Positions 31,157 to 42,200 of a stretch of DNA of 64,000 bases are shown here, piece by piece. A program made the translations under genes and the position numbers. Source of the stretch: Typhlomys cinereus (lineage: Eukaryota > Chordata > Mammalia > Rodentia > Platacanthomyidae); contig JALPQD010000005.1 in assembly GCA_023101885.1 (NCBI GenBank), positions 2,065,020 to 2,129,019 of the forward strand, in the 5' to 3' direction. Under the pieces are notes generated by a model. It was not told the DNA's origin. It did not search any database and was given only the letters and a program-made list of their open reading frames with translations. Each line of letters begins with the position of its first letter. Positions within the stretch are counted from its first letter, which is position 1.

Positions 31157-31335
31157 CTTCCTTCCTTCCTTCCTTCCTTCCTTCCTTCCTTCCTTCCTTC
31201 CTTCCTTCCTTCCTTCCTTCCTTCCTTCCTTCCTTCCTCCCTCCCTCCCTTCCTCCCTCCCTCCCTCCTTCCCTCCTTTCCTCCCTCCCTTCTTCCTTCC
31301 TTCGTTTCTTCCTTTCTTCCTTCCTCTTCCACCTT
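31157..31335. repeat. (TTCC)n microsatellite
   Basis: About 180 bp of TTCC, CTCC and related units. Frames 31057-31386 and 31105-31332 are Ser/Phe/Leu/Pro or Lys/Glu/Gly strings produced by it. Confidence 0.95.
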
Positions 31336-31690
31336 CCTGACCTTTTCTTTTCTTTCTCTTCTTCCTGCCTTCTCTCTACTTCTTAAAATTTTACCTAATT
31401 TTCTGTTTATTTTTAATTTGATTTTTATCTTTCATTCTTTTTCCTCCTTTATAAATCTTGCTTCTTTTGTTATTTTCCCAACCTCCTTTATTAATATTTT
31501 ATTCTTTATAATTTTATCTTTATTAACTTTCAGCTTTTTAATTTATTCTACAACCTTTTTGTCTCTCTTTTTTCCCCTATGGCTATAGGTGTTGTAGTTA
31601 TTGCTTTTAATTGACTTTTACTATACTTCTGCCTGTCTGTCATTTGTTTTATATTATTTTACTACAGCTTGTTTTCTTCTGTGGGAATCA
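31336..31690. other. T-rich unassigned sequence
   Basis: T-rich, with many TTTTAT/TTTAAT words. It may be degenerate microsatellite flank or unrecognised L1 sequence. Confidence 0.35.
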
Positions 31691-31699
31691 AAGTAGTTT

Positions 31700-32262
31700 T
31701 AAGAGGGAACTAATAATAGGACAAATAAATAGGCAAAAATCATATAATCATCTCAACAGAAGCAGAAAAAGTCTCTGATACAATTCAGCATTGCTTTGTG
31801 ATTAAAAACCCTGAGTTGAGTAGGTATAAAAGGTCAACTCAACACACTAAAGGCTGCGTACAAATCTATAGCCAGCATCACACTTCATGGGAGAAACAGA
31901 AGGATTTCCCCTAAGATCAGGAAAGAGACAGGAGAGTCCACTCCTACCACGTTTTTCAATATTGTACTAGAAATTTTAGGCAGAGTAATAAGGCAGGTGA
32001 AGAAAGTAAAAGGCATATAGAAAAGGAAAAAGGCAAATTATTCCTCTTTACAGATAGAATGACTGTATTTAAGAACACCCTAAAGACTCCACTAAAAGAT
32101 TCTTAGAGCTGCTAAAAAATAATGGTAAAGTAGCAGGCCACAGAGTCAACATATAAAACTCAGCACCATTTCTATGTATCAGTAAAAAAACTTTCTGAGA
32201 AAGAAGCCAGGAAAAAAAAAAAAAAACCCACTCAAACAACCTCTCAAAAAAACTAACATTAA
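31700..32262 (+). mobile_element. L1 ORF2 segment, part 1 (dead), plus strand
   Basis: Text such as CATCTCAACAGAAGCAGAAAA, then TAAAGGCTGCGTACAAATC and TTCAATATTGTACTAGAAA, matches the reverse-transcriptase region of L1 ORF2 at DNA level. Stops interrupt all frames, so it is a fossil. It continues after each of several later insertions up to about 36020. Confidence 0.75.
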
Positions 32263-32474
32263 GGAGCTAGAGAGGTGGCTCAGGGGTTAAGCCTCTGCCT
32301 TGCAGGTGGAAGGTCCTGAGTTCGGATCCTAGACCTCACGTATAGATGCTGGCCGGAAACGGGGGCGGCCTGCGTTTCTGATCCTGGTAGGGCAGAGCCT
32401 GTGAATCCCAGGGCAGAGTAAACAAGGAGGAGGTAGAGGCGTTCATGGTGATTCTGGAATTCATCCGTGGTTCT

Positions 32475-32505
<31 letters not shown>

Positions 32506-32545
32506 TACACACGCGCACACGCACAATGGAATAAAAAAAAATTTT
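32263..32545 (+). mobile_element. Dominant SINE inserted in L1, with 16-bp target duplication
   Basis: GGAGCTAGAGAGGTGGCTCA head, TTCGGATCCTAGACCTCACG subfamily junction, CA tail to AATAAAAAAAAATTTT. The 16-bp flank AAAAAACTAACATTAA is present at 32247-32262 and 32546-32561. This is a clear L1-type retroposition mark. Confidence 0.9.
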
Positions 32546-32701
32546 AAAAAACTAACATTAAACCTAGTGAAAGAGGTAAAAGATCTCTACAATGAAAATA
32601 CAGAAAGACCTTGATGAACATACTAGAAGATGGAAAAGCCTCCTATGTTCAAGGATAGAGCTATGATTGCTAAAATGGCCATACCACCAAAAGCAGTCTG
32701 A
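32546..32701 (+). mobile_element. L1 ORF2 segment, part 2 (dead)
   Basis: AGATCTCTACAATGAAAATAC and GCTAAAATGGCCATACC are standard L1 ORF2 DNA text, continuing from part 1. Confidence 0.75.
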
Positions 32702-32957
32702 GGGCCTTGGGGAGATGGCTCAGGGGTTAAAGCCTTTGCCTTGAAAGCCAAAGGACCTGAACTCTAATCCCTAGATCCCACGTAAAAATGCTGAGCAGAA
32801 ATGATGGCAGCCTGCACTTTCAGCCCTGGAAGGTGGAGTCTGGGAATCCCAGAGCAAAGTAATAAGGAGGTACAGCAATCAGGATGATTCCCGAAGTCTC
32901 CTTTGGACCTCCAAAAGCACACATAGTACCTTCTTCTACATCCACCTGCATATACAT

Positions 32958-33002
<45 letters not shown>
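32702..33002 (+). mobile_element. Dominant SINE inserted in L1, plus strand
   Basis: GGCCTTGGGGAGATGGCTCA head, CACGTAAAAATGCTGAGC junction, (CA)n at about 32960-33001. The L1 text on either side (AAAGCAGTCTG, then GAATTCAACGCGATCCC) joins when it is removed. Confidence 0.85.
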
Positions 33003-33680
33003 GTAGCATGAGAATTCAACGCGATCCCTATCAAGAAATCAATAGCATTCTTTACAGAACCAGAAAAAAATTCCTAAAATTCATATGGAAACTCGAAAGA
33101 CCCTGAAATAGCCAGAGCAACCCGGAGGCAGCACAACGCCTGATGTGAACACAGCCAGCAGGACAAAGGCTGCTCAGTGCTGGCGCAGAAACACACACAT
33201 TGCAGCCAACTGCAGGCTCAGAGATGAAGCCGCATCTCTTCAGTCGACCCATTCTCAGCGCCAGAGTAAGACGTGGAAAGAAAAAGTCTCTTTACCAAAA
33301 GGTGCTGAGAAAACGGTCTTACACAAAGAAGACTGAAACCGGATTCCTTGTCTCGTCTTGTGCAAAACTAAACTCAAAACAGATCAAACAGCTTAGGGTC
33401 GGACTTGAAATCTTGAAGTAACTGCAGGAACACATCGGGGGAATCCCTTCAAGATACTGGCACGGGGACCATTGCCTGACCAGGACGCCATCAGCCCAGG
33501 AGGGAGCGGAGGAGTGACATCCACCGTTCCACCAGCCTCAAAGCCACCAGCCTCAAAGCCGGACATGCCGAAGGCGACTGTCAATAGAACAGACGGGGCT
33601 TCGGATGGCAGAAAATCCTTGCCAGTCATTAATCAGACTGAGAACTAACATCCAGAATGTTTGAGGAACTCAAAAAAAAA
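33003..33680 (+). mobile_element. L1 ORF2 segment, part 3 (dead)
   Basis: GAATTCAACGCGATCCCTAT, AGAACCAGAAAAAAATTCC and TATGGAAACTCGAAAGACC are L1 ORF2 text. The last part (ACATCCAGAATGTTTGAGG) precedes an A/T run. Several stops are present in each frame. Confidence 0.7.
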
Positions 33681-33687
33681 TTTTTTT

Positions 33688-33865
33688 AATGCCCAGAGGC
33701 AAGATGGTTCATCAGGCAAAGGCTCTTGCCCTACCAGCCTGACAACCTTAGTTTGATCCTGGTAACGCACTCCACAAAGTTATCTTCCAACTTCTACATG
33801 TGTCATTTGGCATGTGTGCCCAAAGACACGCGTCACACGCGTACACACTAATGCATGCAACTTTT
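33688..33865 (+). mobile_element. B3/B2-type tRNA SINE, plus strand
   Basis: GCCCAGAGGCAAGATGGTTCA head, TAGTTTGATCCTGGTAACGC B box, GTTATCTTCCAACTTCTACA, and a diverged CA-type tail (CGTCACACGCGTACACAC). Confidence 0.6.
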
Positions 33866-33869
33866 CCTG

Positions 33870-34300
33870 GGGAGACACCACACAAACACCTACTCATCCC
33901 GGATAGGAAATCAAGGACAGATCAAGGCAGTAACTAGGCCAAGGTTCAACGTGGTGAACCAATGGGTTTATTAGGGTTGCTTACAGAAGGTGCGCCAAAG
34001 TGGTCATGGCGGAAAACCCCATCGGTGATGGGTTCCCCATGGACCACCTCAACCTCCAGGGCAGGCGCAATTAAGGAAGAATCGAACAGTAACAGCTGGG
34101 AGGGGCGCCAGGGGAGATCAGAATCCCAGGTGCCACCCTTGATCCTTCCCACCCAATCTGACTCTGAGGGAACGCCGACATCAGCAGGTTTGATCTTGGA
34201 TATTGATGATTTCTTGCAGCTGGTCAAGCAAAAATGGCACCTATTTTGCTCCAAGGAAATTGCCACACACCACATGCATACAATTATAATGATGATGATA
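33870..34300 (-). mobile_element. Probable LTR fragment, minus strand
   Basis: GAACCAATGGGTTTATTAGG with reversed AATAAA, then GTTGCTTACAGAAGG, resembles a minus-strand rodent LTR 3' end. It lies between two L1 segments. It also carries the first part of a 214-residue frame (33962-34606) that crosses LTR, L1 and SINE and is therefore not a gene. Confidence 0.4.
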
Positions 34301-34400
34301 ATAATGAAATTGTCGAAAAGAATGAATAATTTGATGCACAAATGGCAAATAATCTTGACAAATGTTTCTTTAAAGAATTACAGGTGGGCAATGAAAACAC
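34301..34400 (+). mobile_element. L1 ORF2 3' segment, part 4 (dead)
   Basis: CACAAATGGCAAATAATCTT is the usual text near the ORF2 3' end. It resumes after the next SINE. Confidence 0.55.
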
Positions 34401-34426
34401 TATTTATTCAATTGTGCGTGCATGTG

Positions 34427-34470
<44 letters not shown>

Positions 34471-34679
34471 ACCACAGACGAATTCAGGAACCACCATGGA
34501 CGCCTCCACCTCCTCCTTTTTTACTCTGCCCCGGGATTCACAGGCTCCGCCCTACCAGGACCAGAAACACAGGTCACCCCAGCTTCTACCCAGCGTCTAT
34601 ACGTGAGGTCTAGGATCCAAACTCAGGACCTTCCACCTGCAAGGTAGAGTCTTAACCCCTGAGCCACTTCTCCAGCCCC
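34401..34679 (-). mobile_element. Dominant SINE inserted in L1, minus strand
   Basis: TATTTATTCAATTGTGCGTG tail, (TG)n at about 34434-34466, body, and reversed head ending CCACTTCTCCAGCCCC. The flank GAAAACAC is duplicated at 34393-34400 and 34680-34687. Confidence 0.85.
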
Positions 34680-35261
34680 GAAAACACTTTAAAATGTGCC
34701 ATTATCGCCAGCCATTCGAGAAATCCAAGTCTGAACTTCATTAAGATTCCAACTCACTCCATCTGCATGGCTATTGTCTAGTTAACCATTTAGTCATCAA
34801 TCAATGGATTACAAATGTTGGCAGGGCTACAGAGAAAAAAACTTTATACATTATTGGTGGCAATGTAAACTAGTATAACCACTGTGGAAATCAGTATGAT
34901 GTTTCCTCAAAGAAAACTCAAAAGAGAAATACTATGTGACCAACTAGGCCAAGCCAGGGTAGACACCCAAAGAAAACAAAATCAGTGTATTTAAAAGTAC
35001 ATGATCATCTGTGTTTATTGAAACACTAGCCATAATAGTCAAGTTACAGCATCAGCCAGGTGACTGTCAAAAGATGATGGATAAGGGAAGTGTAGCACGA
35101 TGTATATATATTCACAATGGAGTATTGCTCAACTCTTAGGAACAATGGAGTCATGTCATTTGCAGGAAAATGAAAGGAATTAGGATGATTAAGAACAAAG
35201 TATAATGATACATATATATGCATAAAACGTATTAAGCTATCATCTTGTTTAGAAAATAGGC
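34680..35261 (+). mobile_element. L1 ORF2 3' end (dead)
   Basis: TTGGCAGGGCTACAGAG, TATTGGTGGCAATGTAAACT and GGAGTATTGCTCAACTC are diagnostic of the L1 ORF2 C-terminal DNA. Stops and indels break the frame. Confidence 0.8.
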
Positions 35262-35462
35262 TGAGGATGTAGCTCAGTCAGTCAGGTGTTTGCTTAGCAG
35301 GCATGAAGCCCTGGATTCAAAGCCCCCAGCACTCCATAAACCAGGTATGATGGCACAAGCCTGATCCCAGGTGGAGGTGGGAGAATCTGTAATTCTAAGA
35401 ATCCTCAGTTATGTAGCAAGCTTGAAGTCAGCCCGAGATGCTGGGGCGCTGACTCAAAAACA
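35262..35462 (+). mobile_element. B4-type SINE (ID plus B1), plus strand
   Basis: GGCTGAGGATGTAGCTCAGT head, CCTGGATTCAAAGCCCCCAG B box, then CAGGTATGATGGCACAAGCC of the B1-like half. It is inserted between L1 ORF2 and the L1 3' UTR. Confidence 0.7.
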
Positions 35463-35469
35463 GTGCTTT

Positions 35470-35675
35470 TTGTAAAAGAAAGAGAAGGGAGAGGAAAAAA
35501 AGAAGGGAGAAGAAGAAAAGGAAGAGGAGGGGGGAGCAGGAAGAGGAGGAGGAAAAGGAAGAGGAGAAAAAGAGGAGGAAAAGGAGGAAGAAAAAAGATA
35601 GAGGAGGAAGAAGAGGAGGAGGAGGAGAAACAGGAGGAGGAGGAGGAGGAGGAGGAAGAGGAGGAGGAGATGATA
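35470..35675. repeat. (GGA)n/(GAA)n purine tract
   Basis: Nearly pure G/A on the plus strand for about 200 bp. It codes for Lys/Glu/Arg strings by chance (35463-35705). It probably grew from the SINE tail or the purine-rich L1 3' UTR. Confidence 0.9.
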
Positions 35676-36020
35676 ACAAATGAACTAGACCATTATGTTA
35701 AATGAAATAAGCCAGAAGCGGAAACAAAAGCATCTCATGTTTTTTTCTTGTATGTAGACACTTGAATTTTTTAAAAAAGTGATGGATCTGGAAGTAGTAG
35801 GGCCTAAGGGGGGAGGAGTGGAAGAAAGGGAAGAGGGAACAGAGAGAGGAGGGTGAGAGAGAGTAGTTAGGAGGATGGGTATGATCAAAATGTGGCGAAT
35901 GTGTGTGTGGACTTGCCGAAACGAACACCATCGAAATGGACAACTGATACGCATTAGTAATTATAATAAAAATGAAGGTTTGGTCATAAACTGAAGAAAA
36001 ACAGAAAAGAAAAAAGTAGG
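35676..36020 (+). mobile_element. L1 3' UTR (end of the 31.7-36.0 kb element)
   Basis: TTAAATGAAATAAGCCAGAAG is the L1 motif just after ORF2. It is followed by a purine-rich UTR and TAGTAATTATAATAAAAATG. The end fades into an A-rich run. Confidence 0.65.
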
Positions 36021-36204
36021 GCTAGAGAGAATCTGAGAGCTCATCTAGTGCAGTGTATTAGTTATTCATTCTTGCAAAACATTTGATAAATAATCTGAGA
36101 TTATGTGGCTCATGTTGGGGAAGGCAAGGCTGCGGGAGCTTGAGGTGACCGGGCTCCTGAAGTCTGAAATCTGGAGGAAGAGACAGACAATGAGTGGTGG
36201 TGTG

Positions 36205-36430
36205 TCATTTTTCCTGTGGTCTGTATGTGATGTATGTGCATATGAACATGGAGTGGAGGTCAGAGGTCAATGCCAGGTATCTTGCTCAATCATCTCCTCA
36301 TTTCTTGAGAGAAAGTCTCTCCCTGAATCAGGAGCTCATCTGTTTGGCTGGCCAAGAATCTTGAGGGGCTCATCTGTCGCTCCCTCCCTGGTGGTAGGAT
36401 TACAAACTAAGCCCCCTTTCCCAACTCAAG
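36205..36430 (-). mobile_element. tRNA-derived SINE with long body, minus strand
   Basis: GGAGTGGAGGTCAGAGGTCA, then GAGAGAAAGTCTCTCCC and GTGGTAGGATTACAAACTAA, is the reversed layout of the B-type long SINE seen also at 44590. Confidence 0.45.
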
Positions 36431-36489
36431 AGCTAATCTTGCACAAGACTCTTGCAAAAGGGTGCTGAGACGGAAGTGGGGTCTTGGAC

Positions 36490-36795
36490 CTCCAGTCATG
36501 CACTGTGCCTGGGCCTCCGTTTCCCCATCCATAAACCCAGGGGGTAATTTCTCCCTCGAGCGTTTGCATTGTTCATTGATGATAACGTGGTTAACGGAAG
36601 AAGTCTCAGATTCCAGAAGCAAAGGGCAGAGCCCCTGGCTGAGCACCCACCTAATCACTGTGCTTTCATTTCCTTGGGAAAGTGAGATGCCTGGCAACAC
36701 CTAGTTGGAGGCGCTGAGACAGAGGCTGCGCAGTGCTTGGCACGCGGTCTGAGATTTAGTGAATGCTTAACAAGTGCCAGCTAGTGCCCGGGGCA
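36490..36795 (+). mobile_element. MIR relic, plus strand
   Basis: GGGCCTCCGTTTCCCCATCC and later GCGCAGTGCTTGGCACGCGG with AGTGAATGCTTAACAAGTG fit MIR text in sense order. Heavily diverged. Confidence 0.5.
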
Positions 36796-36809
36796 GTCTG
36801 TATCTTTTC

Positions 36810-37088
36810 TTTTGCTCTGTGGGTACTGCTCAGAGGGTACTGTGTGTGCCTGTAGTGGCTCAAGGGTGACTCCTGGAATCATCCTGGATTGTGCTACCTC
36901 CTCTTTGCTTTGCTCTGGAGTTTCCCAAGCTCTGACTTTCAGGACCAAAAGTACAGCAGTACAGGCCACCCCGTTCCACCTGGCATTGCCCCCCCCCCCA
37001 TGGGACCTGAGATCCAAACTCAGGACCTTTCCCAAGATCTTCTACTTTCGAAGCAGAGGCTTAAATCTCTGAGCCATCTCTTCAGCTC
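36810..37088 (-). mobile_element. Dominant tRNA-derived SINE, minus strand
   Basis: GGAATCATCCTGGATTGTGC, GTTTCCCAAGCTCTGAC and the reversed head CTCTGAGCCATCTCTTCAGC. A C run (36990-36999) interrupts the body. It lacks a long TG tail. Confidence 0.8.
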
Positions 37089-37405
37089 AGCCTTTGCCCT
37101 TTCTAAACGAGAGGCTTCATTCATCTCTTGAGAATGTAATGCTCTGGATAAACTGGTCTACCCCAATGAAAGGGCTGGCAGCTCAGGAACTTGCCAGAGG
37201 ATTCCAGACACGGAACCTGTGTGTACACACACCTGTTTGAAACTGACATGTGTAATGCATGTTGTCTCCACAAGTCTCCAGGGCCAGTAGAATCCACTGG
37301 CTCCTCAGCTGTAGGTTAGCCTGAAGCTTATTGGGAGACAACGCTCCACTTTGTCCTAAATGATGACGCTCCTTCCCCGAGGGGGGAGGGTAAGGGATGC
37401 AGGGA
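37089..37405. other. Unassigned sequence
   Basis: No repeat or gene recognised. Confidence 0.4.
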
Positions 37406-37513
37406 GGCGTGGGCACAGAGGGCTTCTGGGAAGGCGTGGGCACAGAGGGCTTCTGGGAGGGCGTGGGCACAGAGGGCTTCTGGGAGGGCGTGGGCACAGA
37501 GGGATTCTGGGAG
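37406..37513 (+). repeat. 27-bp minisatellite, four units
   Basis: Four head-to-tail units (37406, 37433, 37460, 37487), each starting GGCGTGGGCACAGAGGG. They differ by two single-base changes. 27 is divisible by three, so frames on both strands remain open and yield spurious repeat peptides. Confidence 0.95.
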
Positions 37514-38394
37514 TCTCGGCAGACAGACCCTCTTCTCTGCTGCAGGAGTGCATGCAGCAGAGGGAATCACGGAAAGGAGGAAGATGGATGAAAGGCCAGC
37601 AGTGGGAGGCAGAGAATGGAGCCAAGGGGATTGGAAAGCAAGATGGAAGCAAGGGTGGGAGAAGAGCTGTCTTTAGAGCCGTGGCGCACGGCTACTTCGT
37701 AGGCACTTGGTGTCCAGCCCCACTTAAAGAGCTAGAGGCTAGTGGACACTGAGCAGCAGTTTCTTGACCTAAGAATCAGGGAAGCAAGGTTCTTAAAATG
37801 TCCGATAGTGCTTCGAGGCAGCGCTAGGAGACTCACGGTGGGTCCTTGTCCTACACCACAAGAAGCAAAGAACTGCAGTTCTCCATCTTCTGTCGCCCAG
37901 CACTGCTCCAAGCACACTTGGGACTTGGGGCCTCAAAGGCATCTGGCAGAGTCGTATCCTCCTTCTTATCTCCTTAATGAAGACAGCTTTTCTCCCCAGC
38001 GATTCCCCAATAGCAGGCAGAAGGGCCTTCAGCTGGGGCTTAAACAAGGTGGTTCTTGGACTGCAGCTGGGCCAGGGCATAGGCACCTGGCTGTGAAATG
38101 GTCTAACTGAGAAGCTCCGCCCAGGAATCCATGACTAGTAAGTTGAAAGGACGAGTCACAGAAAGAGGCAGGTCTAGGGAGGGAGGCCGGAAAGCCTAGT
38201 CTTGTAAATGAAGGAGGCAGCCAATGCTCCAATCTTAGATCTGCACTAGGGGCTGTTTCTCGTGTCCATGAGATCACTTACTTGTTTTTTACCGCCAAGG
38301 GCATGTTCATAACAAGTCCCTTCACTAGAGTGGCTTCAAAGAAGGTTTATTCCTTACAACCCAAATGACCTGTCAGATGCAAAGAGCTTTGTAC
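37514..38394. other. Unassigned unique sequence
   Basis: Overlapping frames on both strands (37742-38110 plus; 37793-38086 and 38029-38277 minus) have no recognisable domain. No repeat seen. Confidence 0.4.
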
Positions 38395-38625
38395 AATGCA
38401 GGCTGGTTTCACACTTGCTGTGTAGCCGAGGATGACCTTGAACTTCCTCACGCCAGTTCTACCACTGAGCAACAACCTCAGACTGACTTTGAACTTCTGA
38501 TTCACTTGCCTCTTCTTCCCAAGGACTGGAGTTATGGGCATGAGCCACCATACCCAGGGGGCTGAATTGACCTGCATGCTAGGTGAGCACTTTACCAATT
38601 ACGTTACATTCCCAGGCCACCCCCC
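38395..38625 (-). mobile_element. B4-type SINE, minus strand
   Basis: GCCGAGGATGACCTTGAACT, GGACTGGAGTTATGGGCATG and CCACCATACCCAGG represent the B1-like half in reverse. CTAGGTGAGCACTTTACCAA is the reversed ID head. Confidence 0.65.
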
Positions 38626-39640
38626 CAGAGAGGAGTCTTGAACCTTAATTATATACATAAGTATAAACATTATTTCTATTTGCCATATATGTTATAAAGA
38701 AAGGATCTATGATGAATCTCCAAGTGCGATTCAAGAAGTGAACCCGGGAGAAGCTTGCTTTACCTGAAGTAGAAAAAAATGTAAACTGTTGAGCTACTAA
38801 CTCTAAATTACTGAAATCTCCAAATTACTAAAAGACAGTCAAGTGAGGACATTTCAGAGACACCAGTCTACTCCCTCCCTACCCCCTCATCCCATCCCCC
38901 ATTACACCCCCCACCCCCCCACTTGCACCTGTGTGGTATTGCTCCTTTTGCATTGGCCTCAACTTCTGCCTGATGACAGTCAAGGCCATGGGCCAATCTG
39001 TGTTCCATCCACAACCATTGCATTTGCTTCTGTAAAGTCCCGTCTTTGCTCCACCTTTCCTGCTTTTGTATAAAACAGCAGTACGAGCTAAGCTTGTGAC
39101 TGGAGCCCTTGGAGATGGACCTTAGACTTTAGATGCCAGCATTAACCTCTTCTTCCTCCACCCTATTGGGTGTCTGAAAATGTACTGCAGAGTTACTTCC
39201 ACATCATACCCAGTCCTGGATCACTAGTACTTGTGAGCTAAACTGTGTGGGCAAATTTGAGAAGTGACCAGCACGTGGCAGGGGGTTCTCTCAGAGGAGC
39301 CCTGAGTCTAGCTGCAGAGACTGGAAGGCCACAGCAGGTCTAGAACCAATGGGAAGAGCAATGTGACCGGAGAGAAAAGTGAAGGGCAGTGATACACTTC
39401 ACTTGGAAGATGGCACAGGAGGGAAAGCCTGCCTGGGAGCTACTTGCCATGCCGAGGTGGGATAAGATCCTAAAACAGAAGCAAGAACGGAGCCGCGATC
39501 AGGTTCATTTCCCTGCTAGCTTCCTTCAGTTGCAAAGAACCGTTACCATGGTAAAAATAGGCTGGGAAGGAGGTCAGGAAGCCATTGCATATCCAGGTCT
39601 CCTGGAGAAGCAAATAGGGTAAGCCAGAGCTCCGCTTTTA
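38626..39640. other. Unassigned sequence
   Basis: No repeat or gene recognised. A C-rich segment lies near 38880-38930. Confidence 0.4.
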
Positions 39641-39754
39641 AAATTGTTTCACACACCACCACCCCCCAACCAAAGAAAAGAAAGGGAAATAATTTAATCA
39701 ATAAATATGCAGATGAAGGAAAAAGCGTTCACAAAAGACATGCAAATGGTCAAT

Positions 39755-39790
<36 letters not shown>

Positions 39791-40348
39791 GCATGCATGC
39801 ACACAAGCACTCAACATCTTTAGCCATCAGGGACATGCAAATTAAATCTCCATGAGCTTCCATCTCACCCCCAGTAGAATGGCTATCAACAAGCAAACAA
39901 ACAACAAAAGCTGCTGAGACTGGGGGAGGGAGACTCTTAGTCGCTGTTGGTAGGAATTGAAATCGACTGCGTAACTATGGAAATCAGTAGGAAGGTTCCT
40001 TGCAAAAACTAAAAATATAACGCCATATGATCTAGCTCTACCACTGGAAGCACATGGATCTCAAGGACAATGCGTGCACCCGGATGACCTCGGCAAGCCG
40101 CATGGAGGCTGTGGACTTAGCAGGCACCCCCAGTCGGGTGAAGGGATAAAGAAAATGTGGTTCCATTCACTGGACACGGTATTCAGCCACAAAGGAGAAG
40201 GAAAGCATGTCATTTGCAGGAAAGTAGATGAAATAAGTCAGACTTGGAAAGACAAATAGGATATGTTTATTTCAGACGTGGAATCTGGATTTTAAATAAG
40301 GCAGGAGGGATAGATGCTGGGCAGTGGAGGAGAGAACCAAATGAGAAC

Positions 40349-40386
<38 letters not shown>

Positions 40387-40640
40387 CGTGTGTGTGTGCA
40401 TGCGCGCGCACAAATGCCAGGTAAAACCCAAAACTCTGCATGTTAATCTAAAGAAACAGCAGTAAAACACAGACAGACAGTAAAGCAAAAGGCAGACTGT
40501 TTGGGAAGAGAGAAGGGTAGGGGGTAGGAGGGACAAAAAAGGGGCAGTGGGAGATGAATATCGAAGCTTGTGACCCACATCTCTGAAAATGCCATAGTGA
40601 AACTCATGATGCTGTATAATTAGTGTCTCCTGATAAAAGG
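39641..40640 (+). mobile_element. Second L1 3' end, plus strand (dead)
   Basis: ATGCAAATGGTCAATAAAC, ATCTTTAGCCATCAGGGACA, CTCACCCCCAGTAGAATGGC and GCATGTCATTTGCAGGAAAG are L1 ORF2 3' text. The end is CCATAGTGAAACTCATGATG, then CTGTATAATTAGTG. A (CA)n (39760-39787) and a (GT)n (40354-40400) have expanded inside it. Frames are broken. Confidence 0.75.
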
Positions 40641-41154
40641 CAAACATATCCACAATAATTTCTTTTAACGTCCAAATAGTGTCATTGTGCTTTTTCACGA
40701 CGGTAACTGTGGCCTCTAGCAGCATTTTCTTAGTTATTAGTGTCTAGGGCTTGAATGATGGACAGGGAAGGATGTTTTCCAATTACCTTCTGTACTGAAA
40801 TTCAGACCTTCACGTTTAATGAGTCAGAGCCGATCCCAATGAGAGAGCTTGAAGTGTGGGGGTAAGGATGAGCTCAGTATCAATGCAGCACAGGAATTCC
40901 TCTGACCAGTACCTGGGGGGAAGGAGGCCTGTGGGTCCTTCAGGAAGGTTTGGACCAGATATTATAATTTAAATAATCATGCTTTCTTTATTTTATAGTT
41001 GTAGACATTACAGATGGACTTCTCAATTCATGGTCTTATGTAGATGTTTTTCAGAACTAAGCTAGCAAAATTTAAAGGCTCAGGGAAGAAATCTGTACAT
41101 CTGTATAGGACCCCAAAAGTCTACTTTCATAAACTTTATCAGAAACTACTGTGT
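40641..41154. other. Unassigned sequence
   Basis: AT-leaning sequence with no recognised repeat or gene. Confidence 0.4.
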
Positions 41155-41522
41155 GTTGGTTGTAGCCACCAACTTGACACAACTTGATGCTCGAGGACTG
41201 AGCATGTAGGCACAGCTCTGAGGAGCTACCTAGTTAAGGTATGTATGTAGTACTTTGTGTTACTTGTATAATTAACACAGATTACAGTGATCCAGATTAT
41301 AGCCGGTGGCCCCATTCCTTGGTAGACAGGTCACATGGAGAGAGGACTCCTTGGCTTTGAGCAGTATTGGTCCTTGCCTGGTCTCTGCTCTTGCTGTGGA
41401 TACAGTAGCCAGTTTCCTGTAATAACCCTTCTGTCATGATGGACCATAACCTGAAATCATTAACTGGAATAAAAATTCCTTTATTTCCCTAATTTGTTGG
41501 GGGTCATGTATTTATCACAATA
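41155..41522 (+). mobile_element. MT-like MaLR LTR, plus strand
   Basis: CCACCAACTTGACACAACTT, GTGGCCCCATTCCTTGG, CTTGCTGTGGATACAG, CATGATGGACCATAACCTG and GAATAAAAATTCCTTTATTT in sense order are the usual MT/ORR-type MaLR LTR landmarks. Confidence 0.6.
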
Positions 41523-42200
41523 ATGGGCTATGTATGAATCTACAACACTTTGATGGCTTAAGTCCAGTTCTTCAAGGAAGGACAATACTTCAGCGGGCAT
41601 TTACCCTTTCTAACAGTTGATGTTGGTAGACGACTCCCTGCTAGCTGTGAGCCGTAGCCAGGCCATTTTGTAAAGCTCCACCACCCTGGCTGGAATGTGG
41701 CAATTCCTAGAACTGACCACAGGAACCACCCCAATTTACTTCTCAGTCATCACCCAAACCCTCGACCTCTCCACCCTGCACTGCCCCCCTTCCCTGGTAA
41801 CTCCTTAGCAACGTTTAAAGGCCACAAAAATAGAAGCTCCTTTTGTCCAGGGGCCCTTTGTGGGTTTCTCCCCTGCCAGGCTGCCCGGGGCTGCTTCCCT
41901 GTTCCCTCTGACGTCAGCTGTCTCCTCTGCTCATCTTGAGGCTGGGGTTCCCTTGACCACCAGCCCTCAGCACTAATAAAACGCATATTTCTTAAGTCCT
42001 TTGAGTTCACTTCTCGTCATCAATAGGCCTCCATGTCAGCCTTACACATTGTCCAGTCAGTGCAGAGATGGGTATGAACTCTCTGCAAACCATTTGATGA
42101 TACACACCAGCCATCACATACTTAGAAGCCATCACATACTTTGACTTAGAAACACTGTCTTAGGGGCCTTCGTTAGACTTTTTCGTCCAGCGCTTAGTAG
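41523..42200. other. Unassigned sequence
   Basis: No repeat or gene recognised. The frames at 41697-41939 and 41750-42010 are antiparallel. Confidence 0.4.

Noticed and set aside
33962..34606. 214-residue open frame, the longest on the plus strand
   Set aside because: It runs through an LTR-like piece, L1 sequence and a (TG)n SINE tail. The peptide ends in Cys/Val strings from the microsatellite, so it is not a gene.
35463..35705. Glu/Lys-rich acidic frame
   Set aside because: Purine microsatellite translation inside a dead L1.
37183..37752. Pro/Ser/Thr-rich and Gly/Arg-rich repeat frames
   Set aside because: Created by the 27-bp minisatellite. Both strands are open at once, which is the signature of a non-coding tandem repeat.
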